From Streptomyces violens (GTDB lineage: Bacteria > Actinomycetota > Actinomycetes > Streptomycetales > Streptomycetaceae), in contig NZ_JOBH01000004.1 of assembly GCF_000717745.1 (NCBI RefSeq), forward strand, positions 186,001 through 250,000: DNA of 64,000 nt, written 5' to 3'. Shown in pieces: positions 1 to 10,449 of this stretch. The notes under the pieces are model-generated. The model saw nothing but the letters and a program-made list of their open reading frames with translations, ran no database searches and was not told where the DNA came from. Position 1 is the stretch's first letter. Each line of letters begins with the position of its first letter. The position numbers and the translations under genes are program-made.

Positions 1-1208
1 GCGCCTCGAACCTCGACGAGGGACTGCACCGGGTGTGCAAGATCCTGACTCAGCGGCTGGCCGACTGGTGCGTGGTGGACCTGCTCGACGAGTCCGGCCG
101 GTTGGAGCGGGTCTGCGTCACCCACCGCGGCCCCCGGGCACTGCCCGCCGAGGCATACGCCGGCCGGCTCCCGCCGGTGACCGAGGCCGCGCGGGGGCCG
201 CTGGCCCGGGTGCTGCGCGGAGCCGGCCCACTGCTGCTCACCGAGGCCCCACCACCGAGCCAGGTCGAAAGCTCTCTCGACACCCGCTACTACCAGCTGT
301 TCGAGCGGATGGGCGCAAGCAGTGCCATGGTCACTCCGCTCCGGGTCCGCGGTGCGGTCTTCGGCGCCCTGACCCTGGCCCGTACCGGCGAGGGCCGCTC
401 GTTCACCGATGAAGACCTGCCCCTGATCGAGGGCCTGGTCCGCAGCCTCTCCATGGGAGTGGAAAACGCCCGCCTGTATCAGGAGACCCGGCAGATCGCC
501 GAGCGCCTCCAACGCTCCCTGCTGCCCGTACTGCCGGACATCGACCACCTGCAGATGGCCGCCCGGTACGCGCCCTCCTCCACCACCGCGCAGATCGGCG
601 GCGACTGGTACGACGGCTTCGTCCTCCCCAACGGCCGGACCGCCCTGGTCATCGGCGATGTCACCGGGCACGACCTGGAGGCGGCCGTTGCCATGAGCCA
701 ACTGCGCAGCATGCTGCGGGGCATCGCCATCGACCGCCAGGAGCCCCCGGGAGAGGTCCTGCGCCGCCTGGACATGGCGAACCACAGCTTGTACCGAGAG
801 GCCACCGCCACCTGCATCTACGCTCTTGTCGCAGGTCCCGAGAACGGCCCCTGGGAGCTGAAGCACTCCTCCGCCGGGCACCTGCCACCGCTGCTGACCA
901 CCAGGGAAGGCGGCACCCGCTACCTGGAGAGGGGCGCCGGTCTGCTGCTCGGGATGGAACCCGACATGCCCCGCCCCGTGGCCACGGATCCGCTCCCGGC
1001 CCACTCGACCGTGCTGCTGTACACCGACGGCCTCATCGAACGCCGCGACGAATCCCTCGACGACGCCATGGCCAGGCTCTCTCGGCACACCGCCGCCCTG
1101 GCACGCGAACCCCTCGATGTGTTCTGCGACGAACTGCTCATCGCGCTGAGCGCCGACAGCGCCGATGACATCGCCCTTCTCGCCCTCCGCCCAGTGCCCC
1201 GAACCTGA
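1..1208 (+). CDS. GAF-SpoIIE (PP2C-type) serine phosphatase, 5' end missing
   Basis: Reading frame open from base 3, so the true start lies outside the window; 401 residues are visible. The first 150 or so visible residues have the pattern of a GAF sensory domain. The rest is a SpoIIE/RsbU-type PP2C phosphatase with the metal-binding signatures GGDWYDGF and GDVTGHDLEAA, and a YTDGLIERR motif near the end. In Streptomyces this architecture usually belongs to a PAS-GAF-SpoIIE protein that dephosphorylates anti-sigma-factor antagonists, so a stress or partner-switch signalling role is inferred. Upstream PAS or ATPase domains cannot be judged. The family call is secure; the target is unknown. Confidence 0.9.
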   Translation, partial: ASNLDEGLHRVCKILTQRLADWCVVDLLDESGRLERVCVTHRGPRALPAEAYAGRLPPVTEAARGPLARVLRGAGPLLLTEAPPPSQVESSLDTRYYQLFERMGASSAMVTPLRVRGAVFGALTLARTGEGRSFTDEDLPLIEGLVRSLSMGVENARLYQETRQIAERLQRSLLPVLPDIDHLQMAARYAPSSTTAQIGGDWYDGFVLPNGRTALVIGDVTGHDLEAAVAMSQLRSMLRGIAIDRQEPPGEVLRRLDMANHSLYREATATCIYALVAGPENGPWELKHSSAGHLPPLLTTREGGTRYLERGAGLLLGMEPDMPRPVATDPLPAHSTVLLYTDGLIERRDESLDDAMARLSRHTAALAREPLDVFCDELLIALSADSADDIALLALRPVPRT

Positions 1209-1313
1209 CCGGCAGTTGCTGTCCCCACGTGCCACGGGCCTCCGTTCCTCCCTGCCGGGCGTCCCGTCCGGCGTATCGTGTGTGCCCCGACAGGCGGCCG
1301 TGGGACGGGTGCG

Positions 1314-3614
1314 ATGGCAGTCGAATTCAGCCGGCGCTGTGGCGGTCTTCCTGCCGAGCTGACCGGTTTTGTGGGCCGCAGGGAGGAACTCGCCCAGGTG
1401 CGCGGGATGCTGGCCGAGTCGCGGCTGGTGACGCTCATGGGGCCCGGCGGCGTCGGCAAGACGCGGATCGCGCTGCGCACGGCCGCCGCCGTCAGGGCGG
1501 ACTTCGCCGACGGGCTCTGCGTGGCCGAGCTGACCGCCCTGCGCGACCCCGAGCTGCTGCCCGGCGCTCTGTGCACGCTGCTCGGCGTCCCGCCGCTGTC
1601 CGCCGCCGAGCCCCTGGACGCCCTCGTCGAGCATCTGCAGGAGCGGCGGCTGCTGCTGATCCTGGACACCTGCGAGCACCTGGTCGACGCCTGCGCGATG
1701 CTCGCGGACATCGTGCTCGGCGAGGCGCCCGGGGTGACCGTGCTCGCCACGAGCCGTCAGCCGCTGGACGTACCCGGCGAGCACGTCCTTCCCGTACCGC
1801 CGCTGCCCCTCGATACGGCCGTCGAGCTGTTCGCGCAGCGTGCCGCGGCCGTCGTCCCCGGTTTCACCGTCACGGACGGGAACCGCCCGGACGTCGCGGC
1901 CCTGTGCCGCCGGCTGGACGGCATTCCGCTGGCGATCGAGCTGGCGACCGTGCGGCTGCGGGCCGTGGGACTCAAGCATCTGGTGGCCCTGCTGGAGGAG
2001 CGCTTCCGGGTGCTGACCGGCGGCCGCCGCACCGCGCCGGCGCGCCATCAGACGCTGCGGACGGCCATCGGCTGGAGCCATGAGCTGTGCACGGACGCCG
2101 AACGGCTGCTGTGGGCGCGGCTGTCGGTCTTCGCGGGCTCCTTCGACCTGGAGGCCGTACGGCAGGTGTGCGCGGGCGGTGCGCTGCCCGGCCATACGGT
2201 GATCGAGACGCTCATCGGGCTCGTCGACAAGTCCGTCGTCGTCCGCCTGGACGGCCCCGAGGGGGAAGACGTCCGCTACCGGCTCCTCGACACGATCCGT
2301 GAGTACGGCGCCGACTGGCTCGCCGGGCTCGGCGCGGACGAGGAAACCGCCTGCCGGGAGCGGCACTTGGCGCACTACTGGGCGCTGGCGCGCCGCTTCG
2401 AGGACCGCTGGTGCACCAGCGAACAGGTCGAGCTGTTCTGGACGGTGGACCGCGAGCGCGCCAACGTACGGGCCGCACTCGAATACGCCTGCCGCCGGAC
2501 GGGCCAGGCACGCGAGGCACTGTCCTTTGCGGTCGCGCTCGGACACTACTGGGGCTTCGGCTCGTATTTCCGGGAAGGGCGGCGCTGGCTGTCGCGCTGT
2601 CTGGAGCAGGTGCCCGAGCCGGTGCCGGAGCGGGCGGACGGGCTGCGGCTGCTGTGCTGGTACGCCATCCGGCAGGCGGACCGGGAACAGGCACGGGCTG
2701 CGGCACAGGAGTCACGCGCCATCGCCGAGCTGCTGGGCGATGAGCGCCTGCTGGCCTTCGCCGCCCAGTACACGGGAAGCCAATGCCTCATCTGTGGGGA
2801 AGTGGCCACCGCCATCGCTTCCTATGAGAAGGCCTGCGAGCGGTTTCAGCACCTGGGCGACCGCCCCGGGCTGACGCTGGCCTTGATGGATTCGGGCATT
2901 GTGCACGGCATGGCCGGGGACCCTGACAAGGCGCTGGTCTTCGCCGATCAGGCCTTGGACCTCTTGGCCGAGCATCCGGGAGAGTGCTGGGTTCGCGGCT
3001 ATGTGTTCGTCGCTCAGGGCCTTGCGCACTGGCGTCGCGGAGATATCGCGGCGGCCTCCGGTGTCATGCGGGCGGCGGCCCGGCAGAAGTACCGGATGGC
3101 CGACAAGGACGGCGTCGTCGTCTGCCTGGCCGGCCTGGTCTGGCTCGCCGCCGGCCAGGGGCGGTACGGCCGTGCTGCCTGGCTGGTGGGGGTGGCCGAG
3201 AAGCTGGCGGAGGACGTGTCGGCCCGCTTGCTCGGGATCGAGAGCTTGGCCGACGCCTACGCCCGCGCTCGGGCCGAGGCCGGCAAGGCGCTGGGCGAAA
3301 CGCGCTTCGACCGGCTGCGCCGGCACGGCGCCGAGCTGCCCGTCCAGGAGGCGGTCGACCTGGCCGAGGCGGACGCGGACACCCCCGGTACAGTGCCGCC
3401 CGCCGCCGACGCGGGGCGCGCCGGCGACGTGCTGACCCGCCGCGAGCGCGAGGTCGCCGAACTGGTCGGCCAGGGCCTGTCCAACCGCGAGATCGCCGAG
3501 CGCCTGGTGATCTCCAAGCGCACCGCGGATGCCCACGTCGAGCACATCCTCGGCAAACTCGGCTGCTCCTCCCGCACGGAGATCGCCCCCGCCCTCACGG
3601 AGCTGGGCCTCTAG
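1314..3614 (+). CDS. NB-ARC/TPR ATPase with C-terminal LuxR helix-turn-helix
   Basis: 766 residues from ATG 1314; GTG 1278 is also possible, but the family resemblance begins right after ATG 1314. Walker A is GPGGVGKT at residues 43-50 and Walker B is [11 protein letters not shown]. The middle is helical, TPR-like sequence. The last 60 residues are a complete LuxR DNA-binding domain ([19 protein letters not shown]). This is the large AfsR/LAL-like transcription factor architecture common in Streptomyces. A paralogue at 8341-10434 shares the first two thirds closely but lacks the HTH. It converges with the beta-glucosidase gene, 18 bases away. Its targets cannot be read from the sequence. Confidence 0.92.
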   Translation: MAVEFSRRCGGLPAELTGFVGRREELAQVRGMLAESRLVTLMGPGGVGKTRIALRTAAAVRADFADGLCVAELTALRDPELLPGALCTLLGVPPLSAAEPLDALVEHLQERRLLLILDTCEHLVDACAMLADIVLGEAPGVTVLATSRQPLDVPGEHVLPVPPLPLDTAVELFAQRAAAVVPGFTVTDGNRPDVAALCRRLDGIPLAIELATVRLRAVGLKHLVALLEERFRVLTGGRRTAPARHQTLRTAIGWSHELCTDAERLLWARLSVFAGSFDLEAVRQVCAGGALPGHTVIETLIGLVDKSVVVRLDGPEGEDVRYRLLDTIREYGADWLAGLGADEETACRERHLAHYWALARRFEDRWCTSEQVELFWTVDRERANVRAALEYACRRTGQAREALSFAVALGHYWGFGSYFREGRRWLSRCLEQVPEPVPERADGLRLLCWYAIRQADREQARAAAQESRAIAELLGDERLLAFAAQYTGSQCLICGEVATAIASYEKACERFQHLGDRPGLTLALMDSGIVHGMAGDPDKALVFADQALDLLAEHPGECWVRGYVFVAQGLAHWRRGDIAAASGVMRAAARQKYRMADKDGVVVCLAGLVWLAAGQGRYGRAAWLVGVAEKLAEDVSARLLGIESLADAYARARAEAGKALGETRFDRLRRHGAELPVQEAVDLAEADADTPGTVPPAADAGRAGDVLTRREREVAELVGQGLSNREIAERLVISKRTADAHVEHILGKLGCSSRTEIAPALTELGL

Positions 3615-3632
3615 CGACAGCCCGGTCCCGGG

Positions 3633-6314
3633 TCAGTGATTGCCGGGTGTCCCCGTCCCGGTGAGGCGGATGTCGCGGGAGGAGGAGCCGACGTATACCG
3701 AGCGGTGGGCGGTGGGGAGTATCCAGCGTTGCTTGCCGGTGTCCCAGTACGAGAGTTGGCGGGCGGAGACGCGCAGGGTGACGCGGCGCGACTCGCCGGG
3801 GGCCAGGTCGAGGCGGTCGAAGCCGACCAGGGACCTCGGTGCCATCTCGACGGGCGCGCCGTCTGCGGGGCCGACGTAGACCTGGGGCACCTCGGCGCCC
3901 CTGCGCCGGCCGCGGTTGGTCACGGTGAAGGCGACCTCCAGGCCGTCGCCCGCGCCGCGCACCGACAGACGGTCGTAGCCGAACTTCGTGTAGGACAGGC
4001 CGTGGCCGAACGGGAAGAGCGGTTCGATGCCGTCCCGGTCGAAGTGCCGGTAGCCGACGAAGATGCCCTCGCTGTACGTGACGGTGTTGTCGACACCGTA
4101 GTAACGCTCGGGGTGAGCGGGGTCGAGTACGGGATGGTCCGCTTCCCGCCGCGGATAGGTGACGGTGAGCTTTCCGCCGGGTACCGCCTTGCCGAGCAGC
4201 AGGTCGGCCGTGGACCAGCCGCCTTCCTGGCCGACGTAACCCGCCAGCAGGATCGTGCCGACCTTGTCCCGCCACGGCATGGTGACCGGGTCGCCGACGT
4301 TGAGGACGACGATGACGTTGCGGTTCGCCGCGGCGACCGCCTCGATCAGCTCGTCCTGGTGCGCGGGCAGGGTGAGGGTGGTGCGGTCGCCCGAGCCGCC
4401 GGTGGTGCCGCCGGAGCCGTTGAAGGCGAAGACCACCGGAGTGTGCACCTTCTTGGCGAGCCGCGCCGCGGCCTTGATGTCGGCGGCGCGCTGCTCGGGC
4501 GTGACCCACGCGAACCGCACCTGCACCGGGCCCCGGCCGTGGACGTCCTTCGCCCAGCCCGTGGCGGTGATCTCGACCCTGTACTCCTTGCCGGCCTCCA
4601 GCCGCGCCGTGCCTTCGCCGTTGTCGAGGCCGTCCGCGGTCGGCACGATGCTCGACCACTTGCGGGCGAAACCGTCGCGCGCGGTGCCCGCCGCGGTGAT
4701 CTCGCGGCCGTCCAGGGTGAGTTTCGCCGCCGCGCCCCACGCCTGGATCCGCAGCGCGTACTCGCCACTGCTCGGCGGCGTCAGCGTGCCGGTCCAGGAG
4801 TACGCGGAGCCTGCCGGGAGCGCCGCGTCGCCGGTGAAGTCGACGGCCGGGTCCACGGTCCGGTCCACGACGGCCTCGCCCTCGCCGCCGTCCGCCGGCT
4901 TGCGGGTCAGGCCGTGTCCCTCGCCACCGGCCGGGGTGAGGACCGAGGCCGGTACGGCGGTGCCGGTGAGATCCACACCGACCGAGTACTGGATGTCATG
5001 GCCGCCGTGGCCGTCGCCGAGCGTCTTCTTCAGCGCGTCGAGCGGGCTGACCATACGGTCCTCGAAGCCATAGGCCCGCTCGCCGGCCACGGAGACCGCT
5101 ACCTGGGCGGCCGTCGGGCCGATCAGCGCGAGCGAGGCGAGCGCGGACCGGCTCAGTGGCAGACCGCCGTCGTTCGCCAGCAGTACGGCGCCCTGGGCCG
5201 CGACCTTGCGTGCGGTGCGGGCGCCGGCCTCGACGTCGATGGCCGGCGGGGCCGGCTTGCGGGTGCCGTCCAGCATGCCGAAGCGGTCGTACTGACCGAG
5301 GATGCGGCCGACGGCGGTGTCGAGAGCCGACTCGGGGATGGTGCCGTCCTGGATCGCCTTCTTCAGCGGGGCGCCGAAGAAGGAGCCGTTCGGCATCTGC
5401 ATGTCGAGGCCGTCCTCGATCGAGATGCTGTGCGTGGCGCCCCAGTCGGAGGTGACGAAGCCGTCGAAGCCCAGCTCGCCGCGGAGGATGCCGGTGAGGG
5501 TCGTCCTGTTCTCGGCGTTCCACTCGCCGTTGAGGTGGTTGTAGGCCGCCATGATGGAAGCGACACCGGCTTGCACCACGGCTTCCCAGGCGGGCAGATA
5601 GATCTCGTGCAGGGTGCGGTCGTCGACCCGGAAGTCGAAGTTGACCGCCGGGTCGTCGGGCCGGGTCCGGTCGAACTCGCCGTAGCGCTGGTTGTTGGCC
5701 AGGTAGTGCTTGGCCTGGGCGAGCATGTCCTGGGCCTGGATCCCCTGGACCTGCGCAGCGGCGAGCTGTCCGTTGAGGTACGGGTCCTCGCCCGTCTGGT
5801 CCTTGTTGCGGCTGAAGTACGGCGCGCGGGACAGCTCCATCTGCGGGGCGAGCTGGAGGTCCAAGCCCAGGGTGCGGCCCTCACGGCCGAGCAACTCGCC
5901 GTATTCGCGGGCCAGTTCGCGACTGAAGGAGGCGGTCAGGGTGGCCACCGGAGGCAGGCCGGTGGCGGAGGCGACGACATTGACGCCGGCCGGTCCGTCG
6001 GTCAGCCGGAGCTCGGGTATGCCGAGGCGCGGCACGCCGGGGAGGTACCCGGCCTGGCCGAGCCGTTCGGGGTCGGTCGCTCCGTGGACGAGGGAGATCT
6101 TCTCGTCGAGGGTGAGTCTGCCGAGCAGCTTCTTGATCTTGCGGTCGGCGGCGGTCGCCGCGGCAGCCGGCGCGGCCGCGCCGAGTGGCCCCATGGCGGC
6201 GAGCAGGGCGACGGCGGCCGCGGTGCCGCCGAACTGCTTGAGGAGATCGCGGCGGCTGTGCCCGGAACCGGCAGGCGTGGCCGGTGACGGGGTGTGGTCC
6301 GAGGGGGCAGGCAC
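3633..6314 (-). CDS. Tat-exported GH3 beta-glucosidase with PA14 insertion
   Basis: 893 residues from GTG 6314, preceded by AAGGAG. The N terminus carries a twin-arginine signal (SRRDLLKQFGG, then a hydrophobic Ala-rich stretch), so the enzyme is folded before export. The GH3 N domain contains the nucleophile motif GFVTSDWGATHS, where Asp of SDW is the catalytic residue. The GH3 C domain is interrupted at about residues 440-600 by a PA14-like beta-sandwich (SYSWTGTLTPPSSGEYALRI) expected to modulate substrate binding. A fibronectin-III-like domain closes the protein. The substrate is probably a beta-linked glucoside or xyloside. The tandem repeats upstream at 6445-6498 are candidate operator sequence. 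Confidence 0.93.
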   Translation of the reverse strand: MPAPSDHTPSPATPAGSGHSRRDLLKQFGGTAAAVALLAAMGPLGAAAPAAAATAADRKIKKLLGRLTLDEKISLVHGATDPERLGQAGYLPGVPRLGIPELRLTDGPAGVNVVASATGLPPVATLTASFSRELAREYGELLGREGRTLGLDLQLAPQMELSRAPYFSRNKDQTGEDPYLNGQLAAAQVQGIQAQDMLAQAKHYLANNQRYGEFDRTRPDDPAVNFDFRVDDRTLHEIYLPAWEAVVQAGVASIMAAYNHLNGEWNAENRTTLTGILRGELGFDGFVTSDWGATHSISIEDGLDMQMPNGSFFGAPLKKAIQDGTIPESALDTAVGRILGQYDRFGMLDGTRKPAPPAIDVEAGARTARKVAAQGAVLLANDGGLPLSRSALASLALIGPTAAQVAVSVAGERAYGFEDRMVSPLDALKKTLGDGHGGHDIQYSVGVDLTGTAVPASVLTPAGGEGHGLTRKPADGGEGEAVVDRTVDPAVDFTGDAALPAGSAYSWTGTLTPPSSGEYALRIQAWGAAAKLTLDGREITAAGTARDGFARKWSSIVPTADGLDNGEGTARLEAGKEYRVEITATGWAKDVHGRGPVQVRFAWVTPEQRAADIKAAARLAKKVHTPVVFAFNGSGGTTGGSGDRTTLTLPAHQDELIEAVAAANRNVIVVLNVGDPVTMPWRDKVGTILLAGYVGQEGGWSTADLLLGKAVPGGKLTVTYPRREADHPVLDPAHPERYYGVDNTVTYSEGIFVGYRHFDRDGIEPLFPFGHGLSYTKFGYDRLSVRGAGDGLEVAFTVTNRGRRRGAEVPQVYVGPADGAPVEMAPRSLVGFDRLDLAPGESRRVTLRVSARQLSYWDTGKQRWILPTAHRSVYVGSSSRDIRLTGTGTPGNH

Positions 6315-6672
6315 GGGGAGGTCTCCTTCACAACGCGGCTCGTTGAGTACGGCTTCGCGCCACGCGTGCCTCGCTGCGGGCGTCGTTGCCCGCGTGGCGA
6401 TGAATCCGGGCTCCCGCGATCCCGGACAGGGGTATTGGCCCCTGCTGTTGCTTCAGATGCTTCTGTTGCTTCAGAACTTCTTCAGAACTTGAAGCATCCG
6501 AGTGCCGCAGCAGGGCTTGATTAGCGGTGATTGTTGAGGCTTTGACGAAAGCAGTCAATACCTTGCGCAGAATCGGGCTGATCGGCCCGGTGGAGGTTCA
6601 CTACTTGAACACCTCGGCCCGCAGGCCACCCGCCGGGAAGCTGGCGCACCGTCAAGCTGATGCACCGTCAAT
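6315..6672. other. Intergenic stretch between GH3 and fructosamine-kinase genes
   Basis: 358 bases with no convincing gene. It holds the leader of the GH3 gene (minus strand) and the nested direct and inverted repeats described separately at 6445-6498. It is visibly less GC-rich than the flanking genes. Bases 6500-6672 hold nothing recognisable; short open frames there lack coding bias and a ribosome-binding site. Confidence 0.6.
6445..6498. repeat. Nested direct and inverted repeats upstream of GH3 gene
   Basis: CTGTTGCTTCAGA occurs at 6445-6457 and 6463-6475 (period 18). CTTCAGAACTT occurs back to back at 6469-6479 and 6480-6490 (period 11). GATGCTTC (6456-6463) and GAAGCATC (6491-6498) form an 8-bp inverted repeat around the block. 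The block lies about 130-185 bases upstream of the GH3 start, where sugar-responsive repressors often bind. Binding is inference. Confidence 0.6.
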
Positions 6673-7560
6673 TCAGGCTTGCAAGGCCGCCCGGGATACC
6701 GCGAGTGCCTGTTCGGCGTAGCCGCGGCCGAAGAGCGCCGTGTGCACCAGCAGGGGGAAGAGCTGATGCAGGCCGATGCGGTCCGTCCAGCCGTCGGCGA
6801 GGGGTGCCGCGTCCTGGTAGCCGTCCAGTACCCGGTCCAGGTGCGGGCAGCCGAACAGGTGGAGCATGGCCAGGTCGGTCTCGCGGTGTCCGCCGTGGGC
6901 GGCCGGGTCGATCAGCCAGGCGTGGCCGTCGGCGCCCCACAGCACGTTGCCGTTCCACAGGTCGCCGTGCAGCCGGGCGGGCGGCTCGGCCGGGCCCGCG
7001 AGGTCGGGCAGCCGCTCCACCACGCACTCGATCACGGCTGCCTCGGTGGGGCGTACCGTGCCGTCGTCGACCGCGCGGCGCAGGTAGGGCAGCACCCGGT
7101 ACTCGCCGTACCAGCGCGGCCAGTCGGTGCCGGGGACGTTGCGCATCGGGGCCAGTCCGATGGTGGCCTCCTCGGGCCCGCCGGGCGGCGGCGCGCCGAA
7201 CGCGGGTGCGCCGGCGGCGTGCAGGGCGGCCAGGTCGCGGCCGAAGCGGTCCGCGGCCGCCGCGCTCGGCCGGCCGGCCGCCACGCGGTCCATCACCAGC
7301 CAGCGCCCGTCCTGCCCGTGCACCGCAGGGAGCCGGACCGTACCGGCCTCGGCCAGCCAGCGCAGCCCGGCCGCCTCGGCCTGTGCCGCGCCGGGGTCGT
7401 CGCCGCGCTTGACCATCACCGTCCGCCCGCCGTCGAGCGCGACCTCGGCGAGCGCGGAGGACAGCCGCCGTTCACCGGCCACCGACTGCCCGGTGAGCCG
7501 GGCCGCCACGGCCCCCGGGCCCTCGTCACCCGCGGCCGTCGGACCCCCGGTCATGGTCAT
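6673..7560 (-). CDS. Fructosamine kinase / aminoglycoside-phosphotransferase-fold protein
   Basis: 295 residues. The N-lobe ATP-binding Lys is in the TVMVKRGDD segment. The catalytic loop is PARLHGDLWNGNVLW, the HGDxWxxN signature of fructosamine/ketosamine-3-kinases. The metal-binding Asp is in WLIDPAAHGGHRETDLAM. Family members phosphorylate sugar adducts on amines so that the adduct falls off (deglycation). Its ATG at 7560 overlaps the stop of the tyrosine phosphatase gene by 4 bases, so the two are translationally coupled. This kinase-phosphatase pairing recurs in Streptomyces, but a joint substrate is not established. Confidence 0.9.
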   Translation of the reverse strand: MTMTGGPTAAGDEGPGAVAARLTGQSVAGERRLSSALAEVALDGGRTVMVKRGDDPGAAQAEAAGLRWLAEAGTVRLPAVHGQDGRWLVMDRVAAGRPSAAAADRFGRDLAALHAAGAPAFGAPPPGGPEEATIGLAPMRNVPGTDWPRWYGEYRVLPYLRRAVDDGTVRPTEAAVIECVVERLPDLAGPAEPPARLHGDLWNGNVLWGADGHAWLIDPAAHGGHRETDLAMLHLFGCPHLDRVLDGYQDAAPLADGWTDRIGLHQLFPLLVHTALFGRGYAEQALAVSRAALQA

Positions 7561-8045
7561 GCGTCGTCCAGGCGCTCGCGCTCCGAGTCCAGGCGCTCGC
7601 GCACCCAGGCGAGCAGGCCGGGCGTCGCGGCTTCGATCATGGCCAGCATCTCGTCGAAGCCCTCGGGGCCGCCGTAGTACGGGTCGGGTACCTCCCGATC
7701 GCCCGCGGCCTGCGGGTCGAAGGACCGCAGCAGCCGGATACGGGACGGCTCCGTCACCATCCGGCGCAACGCCTTTTCATGGCTGCGGTCCATCGCCACG
7801 AACAGATCGGCGTCCAGATGCTCGGCGCCGGTCTGAGCCGCGATGTGCTGGGTCGGATAGCCGTGCCGGGCCAGCACGTCGCCCGCCCGCTCGTCGATCG
7901 GTTCACCGACGTGCCAGGGGCCGATGCCGGCGCTGGTGACTCGTACCGCGTCGTCCAGCCCCGCCCGGCGCAGCTGCTCGTTGAAGACCAGCGCGGCCGA
8001 GGGGGACCGGCAGATGTTCCCGCTGCAGATGAAACAGATGTGCAC
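7557..8045 (-). CDS. Low-molecular-weight protein-tyrosine phosphatase
   Basis: 162 residues from GTG 8045. The P-loop CSGNICRS lies near the N terminus (CX5R: Cys nucleophile and Arg), and the general-acid Asp is in the DPYYGG segment (VPDPYYGGPEGFDEM). Size and motifs match the PtpA-type family, which removes phosphate from tyrosine residues; Streptomyces PtpA affects secondary metabolism. It is the first gene of a two-gene operon with the fructosamine-kinase-like gene. No signal peptide, so cytoplasmic. Confidence 0.95.
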   Translation of the reverse strand: MHICFICSGNICRSPSAALVFNEQLRRAGLDDAVRVTSAGIGPWHVGEPIDERAGDVLARHGYPTQHIAAQTGAEHLDADLFVAMDRSHEKALRRMVTEPSRIRLLRSFDPQAAGDREVPDPYYGGPEGFDEMLAMIEAATPGLLAWVRERLDSERERLDDA

Positions 8046-8340
8046 GGCTCCAGGGTACGGCCGCTGTTCCCGGTACCGCCTTAGGGCGTGTCCGGCGAAT
8101 CATGGACGGTCGCGAATCGGGTCGATCACCCTGGACCGGATCCGGTGCCGAACCGATAGTGCTTGCGCCGCCGGTCCGCCGTTTTGCATGGCAGGCACAG
8201 ATCTTGTCATTCCCTGTACTGCCACAGTCCGCTTCCGGCGTTGTAGAGCACTCTCTCTCCAACTGCACGTGGCATGGCTGAGGGCGGCAGACTGTGTGCC
8301 CAGCCCTGCGCGGGCGAGTGCAGATGGGAGAAGGGCGAGC

Positions 8341-10434
8341 GTGGCCGTGGGCGAGCGGCAGGTGGGCAATCTGCCGGCGGGGAAGACGAGGATGGTGGGC
8401 CGCCGTACCGAGCTGGCGGAGATCGGGCTGCTGTTCGCGGGGGCGGCGCGGTTGGTGACGCTCACGGGGGTCGGCGGGGTGGGTAAGACCCGGCTCGCGC
8501 TGGAGGCCGCAGCCGGGCTGCAATCCCGCTTCCGGGACGGGGCGTGGCTGGTGGAACTGTCGCCGCTGCGCCGGGGTGGGCTGCTGCCGCACCTCATCGC
8601 CGAGGCGTTGCCGCTGGCCGACCAGACTGCCCGTCCGGTGATCGATGTCCTGGCCGACTATCTGGCGGACCGGGAACTGCTGCTGGTCCTGGACACCTGC
8701 GAGCATCTGACCGACGCCTGCGCGCTGACCGTACAGGCGCTGGCGCGGGCCGCGCCGGGCCTGCGCATCCTGGCCACCAGCCGCCGCACCCTGAACGTCC
8801 CCGGCGAGGAGGTGCTCACGGTCGAGCCGCTGCCGATCCCAGAGACTGACGACCCCGCGGCGGCGCAGGCGGACGCGGTGGTGCTGCTGGGCGAGCGCGC
8901 CGCCGAGCACGTCCCCGGCTTCAAGGCCACCGACGCCGGCCGGGCAGAGCTGATCGCCCTGGGCCGGCGCCTGGAGGGTCTTCCGCTCGCCATCGAACTG
9001 GCCGCGGCACGCCTGGGCGAGCTGCCCGCAAAGGAGTTGACCGAGCGGCTGGACGACCGATTCGCCGTCCTGGGCGAGACCGACGAACTGGTCTGTGGGG
9101 CCGATCCTCCCTGGCACCAGGCCCTGCGGACCGCGATCGGCTGGAGCCACCAGCTGTGCAGCCCCGCCGAACGACTGCTGTGGGCACGCCTTTCGGTATT
9201 CGCCGGTACCTTCGACGCCGAGGCGGCCCGGCAGATGTGCGCGGACGCGCATCTGGCCGCCGAGCGCATCACCGACCTGCTGGCCGCGCTGGTCGACAAG
9301 TCGATCCTGACCTGGCAGCCCACCGGCGGCGGCGAGCGGTACCGGATGCTGGACACTTTGCGCGAATACGGCGCCGACTGGCTGCGCCGCCTGGGCGAGG
9401 AGGATGAGCTCCGCCGCCGTCACCGGGACCACTACCGGGCGCTGGCCCACCGGGCGGATGCCGGCTGGATGGGTCCGGACCAGATCGCCTGGTACGACCG
9501 GACGGTCGCCGAGCACGCCAACCTCCGCACCGCTCTGGACTTCTGCCTCGCCGAAGAGGACGGACACTCCGCGCTGGATATGGGCGGCGCGCTGTGGTTC
9601 TTCTGGCTCGCCTGCGGTTACTTGGGGGAAGGCCGCCACTACCTCGACCGAGCCCTGCAGCGGTGCCCGGCATCGGGTCCGGTCCGCAGCAAAGGGGTGT
9701 GGACCGGCGGCGTGATCGCCATGGGGCAGGGCGACTCCGACGCCGTCGCGCGGATGGCACAGGAGTTCCGGGCCGGCGCCGAGGCGGCAGCCGACCCGGC
9801 CTCGCTGATCGCCGTCGCCCACCTCGAAGGCACGCACCTGCTGCTGTGTGGGGAACCCGCGCAGGTCGCCACGGTCTTCGATGCGGTGCCGTACACCCAG
9901 GAGCACGGCGGTGCGTACACCGGGGCGCGCTTCCTGGCATGGATGGTGCGCACGTACGTCCACACCAGCTTGGGGGAGTTCACGGAGGCCGCCGCGGCAG
10001 CCGCCGCTCTGCGCGCGGAGTGCGTCAAACGCGGCGAGCGGTGGATCCGGGCCTTCGCCGACTATGTACAGGGGCTGGCGGAGTTGGGTCTGGGCCGACT
10101 GGACGAGGCCGCCACGCACACCCGAACCGCCCTGAAGGGCAAGGCCGTGCTCCACGACAGCATCGGCATCGCCATGGCCCTCGACCTGCTGGCTTCGGTG
10201 GCCGCCGCCACCGGACAAGGCGAGCGGGCGGCCCGCCTCCTGGGCATCGGCCAGCGGATCTGGGACACCATCGGCCGGTCGCAGGCCGGCCTTCCCGACC
10301 GCCTCGCCGCCCGCGAAGCCTGCGAACGCCAGGCACGCAAGACCGCCGGGGACTCCGGGTACGAGGCGGCCTTCCGCAAGGGCGTGGAGGACAGCATCGA
10401 CGACGGCCTCGCCTACGCCCTGCACCAGACCTGA
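8341..10434 (+). CDS. NB-ARC/TPR ATPase, paralogue of 1314-3614 lacking the LuxR domain
   Basis: 697 residues from GTG 8341. This start follows GGGAGAAGG with good spacing and puts Walker A (GVGGVGKT) at residues 43-50, exactly as in the paralogue. Walker B is LLLVLDTCEHL, and stretches such as [14 protein letters not shown] are nearly identical in the two proteins. The C-terminal third is helical repeat, but the protein ends at AYALHQT with no LuxR helix-turn-helix. It may therefore act by ligand sensing or by pairing with another regulator instead of binding DNA directly. The open frame continues upstream to 7924, but that part lacks coding character. Confidence 0.85.
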   Translation: MAVGERQVGNLPAGKTRMVGRRTELAEIGLLFAGAARLVTLTGVGGVGKTRLALEAAAGLQSRFRDGAWLVELSPLRRGGLLPHLIAEALPLADQTARPVIDVLADYLADRELLLVLDTCEHLTDACALTVQALARAAPGLRILATSRRTLNVPGEEVLTVEPLPIPETDDPAAAQADAVVLLGERAAEHVPGFKATDAGRAELIALGRRLEGLPLAIELAAARLGELPAKELTERLDDRFAVLGETDELVCGADPPWHQALRTAIGWSHQLCSPAERLLWARLSVFAGTFDAEAARQMCADAHLAAERITDLLAALVDKSILTWQPTGGGERYRMLDTLREYGADWLRRLGEEDELRRRHRDHYRALAHRADAGWMGPDQIAWYDRTVAEHANLRTALDFCLAEEDGHSALDMGGALWFFWLACGYLGEGRHYLDRALQRCPASGPVRSKGVWTGGVIAMGQGDSDAVARMAQEFRAGAEAAADPASLIAVAHLEGTHLLLCGEPAQVATVFDAVPYTQEHGGAYTGARFLAWMVRTYVHTSLGEFTEAAAAAAALRAECVKRGERWIRAFADYVQGLAELGLGRLDEAATHTRTALKGKAVLHDSIGIAMALDLLASVAAATGQGERAARLLGIGQRIWDTIGRSQAGLPDRLAAREACERQARKTAGDSGYEAAFRKGVEDSIDDGLAYALHQT

Positions 10435-10449
10435 TCGCGCAGCCGAACG

